A stretch of 15,733 bases of DNA from Cyclostephanos tholiformis (lineage: Eukaryota > Bacillariophyta > Thalassiosirophyceae > Thalassiosirales > Thalassiosiraceae), in contig JALLPB010001867.1 of the NCBI GenBank assembly GCA_036939975.1, positions 1 through 15,733 on the forward strand. The letters are read 5' to 3'. The notes below the pieces were generated by a model, which did not search any database, was not told the DNA's origin, and saw only the letters and a program-made list of their open reading frames with translations. Numbering within the stretch: the stretch's first letter is position 1; every line of letters begins with the position of its first letter. This document shows, one piece after another, positions 14,584 to 15,733 of the stretch. The translations under genes were made by a program, and so were the position numbers.

Positions 14584-14877
14584 TGTTATCTTTTGAAAGG
14601 TTTGCTCACTAACTAGATATGTGTAGGGCATCCCCTAATGTTAGTTAGTGGGGCTTTATTTTCAGGTCGGATCGATGCAGTGAAAAAGTGATAATTATAA
14701 GCTTAATTTCTACCAAAAAGTGATTAATAACCCTAATGTTCTTGATTCTAAGAGTTTCTTGGAGTCTCGATGATATCGAAATACTCGCTGAGTCAGAGTA
14801 TCCTAAAATATCCTAATTTGCGTAAATACGCAGGTAAGTAGGGTATAGAAGTACCCAATGTATCCTAATATGTAACA
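14584..14877 (-). repeat. LTR_C (5' LTR of element R), 294 bp
   Basis: It is bounded by TGTTA...TAACA. It abuts the primer-binding site on its left and flanking DNA on its right (no polypurine tract there). It carries AATAAA on the minus strand (14660-14655), the nested hairpin, the conserved box CAGGTCGGATCGATGCAGTG, and a TATA-like TTATAAT (14700-14694) upstream of a conserved TCACTGCAT, which could be a core promoter. It shares middle elements such as AGGTAAGTAGG with LTR_A that LTR_B lacks. Confidence 0.9.
14607..14650 (-). other. Nested hairpin in LTR_C
   Basis: The outer stem is CACTAACTA (14607-14615) with TAGTTAGTG (14642-14650), nine perfect pairs. The inner hairpin TAGGG / CCCTA is at 14624-14637. 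It lies between the AATAAA and the LTR end in element orientation. Confidence 0.7.
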
Positions 14878-15510
14878 CCCCGAAATCCGAAAAGACTCGA
14901 CAGCGTGCTCCCCTATCGTCATCGCCCGGCTCGCCGTCTCTTCCAAATATGTCCCAACGATACGGTCACCTTTTGGTTAGCTGTTGAGTCATCCCATCAA
15001 CCAGAAGTCATCGAAACTCATGGCCCCATCACCCTCTCTATTTTCATTTTTTTCGTCACTCATCTTGTTGCCTAAAATGACGAGTAAACATCCTCCCCCA
15101 CGTGTTTCGCCCATCCACATCTCCTCTCCAACTACCTGCCCACCACCAACACCATTGCTCCATTTATTGTTGTGTCGACCCAACAATCAGCAGCCACCTA
15201 AGACCGACGCTCTGCCCATCTCTCATTTTTTTATGGGTGTCATTTCGGCGCCCCAAACAAGGGGACCAAATGCATTGTTCACGAGCCCGACCACCAGGCG
15301 CCTGCAATAGACTCATAGGGAGCCGTGGTGCCACGATTCGGGTCCATGGCAGATGTTGCCATGGAGGGCAGGGGCAAAGCCGCTGGGGTGGGGCGGCAGT
15401 GGATCATCTTGTTTTGTGTGGTTGTGTGTGAGTGGAAGACGCCAACAGGGAGGAGAACAGTTCCACGAAGCACGCGATGAGCTGGGGATGGGACAGGTGC
15501 TCAGAAGATG

Positions 15511-15560
15511 TTACACGTATGCACCATTTTCTCCCATATGCGTGCATAGTAGACGTGTAA
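15511..15560. repeat. 14-bp inverted repeat with 5-base bulge
   Basis: TTACACGT (15511-15518) pairs with ACGTGTAA (15553-15560), and the adjacent ATGCAC (15519-15524) pairs with GTGCAT (15542-15547). AGTAG is unpaired on one side and the loop has 17 bases. It could be a hairpin, a degraded transposon end, or a paired ACGT-core binding site. Confidence 0.6.
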
Positions 15561-15673
15561 ACATAAGAAATCCGGAGTCGATTGAATGTCTAACTGTGTA
15601 ATATGCGCAAAGAAGGGGTTGACTATAGCACCAGAATGAACTTTAATACCTTCAGTTTTGGCCTCATTTTCTC

Positions 15674-15704
15674 GCGAATGTGTGCCATTTTTTCCGTCAT
15701 TCGC
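15674..15704. repeat. 7-bp inverted repeat
   Basis: GCGAATG (15674-15680) and CATTCGC (15698-15704) are perfect reverse complements with a 17-base spacer. It is short and may be chance. Confidence 0.4.
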
Positions 15705-15733
15705 CGTATGTCTTCCTACGAGTTCCTACTAAC

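Larger units (their letters stand above)
8507..14877 (-). mobile_element. Copia-type LTR retrotransposon R (right copy of tandem pair)
   Basis: In minus orientation the order is LTR_C, primer-binding site, leader, gag (one frameshift), protease, integrase-RT-RNase H (intact 1052 codons), polypurine tract, LTR_B. It has the same design as element L, and the proteins are roughly three quarters identical or better by eye. Damage is confined to the gag start, the post-gag spacer and the protease/integrase junction; the 3.2 kb from integrase to RNase H has no stop or frameshift. Confidence 0.92.
14878..15733. other. Right flank, no supported gene
   Basis: The short reading frames here are low-complexity Pro/Ser/Leu or mixed, with no recognisable domain and no conserved motif. 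Two inverted repeats are present near the right end (15511-15560 and 15674-15704). No tRNA, rRNA or LTR fragment was recognised. Confidence 0.55.

Noticed and set aside
2315..14882. A 5-bp target-site duplication around the tandem pair
   Set aside because: CTCGG on the left and CCCCG on the right agree at only three of five positions, not enough to call.
14984..15473. Short frames of ~65-110 codons in the right flank
   Set aside because: Low-complexity Pro/Ser/Leu composition, overlapping frames on both strands, and no domain or conserved motif.
1..15733. CRISPR array, rRNA, bacterial operon or IS element
   Set aside because: No regularly spaced repeats, no rRNA-like sequence, no ribosome-binding sites; element types and LTRs are eukaryotic.

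Overview
The window looks like a eukaryotic, repeat-dominated stretch with no recognisable host housekeeping gene. Long Ty1/copia-type retrotransposons with integrase-RT-RNase H order, a CHHC Gag knuckle and a D-C-H-A-S protease motif, next to hAT-like and DDE-type DNA transposase remnants, suggest a diatom or related stramenopile alga. That is an inference from element style; no species-diagnostic gene is present.

Layout. 1-949 (minus): a 316-codon frame without stops, running off the left edge, that reads like the central part of a hAT transposase. 950-1609: non-coding, with a 21-bp tandem duplication, a duplicated C-tract block, a ~107-bp minisatellite and AT-rich sequence. 1610-2080 (plus): the C-terminal part of a DDE_3-type transposase. 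2081-2319: non-coding flank with a 9-bp inverted repeat. 2320-14877: two copia elements in tandem, both on the minus strand, sharing one LTR: LTR_C (14584-14877) / gag_R / pol_R / LTR_B (8507-8695) / gag_L / pol_L / LTR_A (2320-2670). 14878-15733: flank with no supported gene and two small inverted repeats.

The two elements are related (roughly three quarters or more of residues match by eye) but damaged in a complementary way. gag_L is a complete 459-codon frame and the integrase-RT-RNase H frame of R is a complete 1052-codon frame. gag_R has a one-base frameshift, and pol_L has several frameshifts and six stops. The intact parts are the ones on either side of the shared LTR_B. In the interval counted, pol_L has far fewer CpGs than pol_R (2 against 13), and four of its five TGA stops sit where R has arginine. 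A simple model is recombination of a younger one-LTR circle into an older resident copy, followed by methylation-type decay of the older parts. Two lesions near the protease/integrase junction do not fit a single clean breakpoint.

Two cis-acting signals stand out. The primer-binding site next to the LTR matches the D-arm of initiator tRNA-Met rather than a tRNA 3' end. All three LTRs also carry a nested hairpin just upstream of that site; in LTR_A its outer stem has a quite different sequence but still pairs. Gag is followed in both copies by TGA-CGG or TGA-CGA with the reading frame continuing, so Pol may be made by stop-codon readthrough. All counts and alignments were made by hand.
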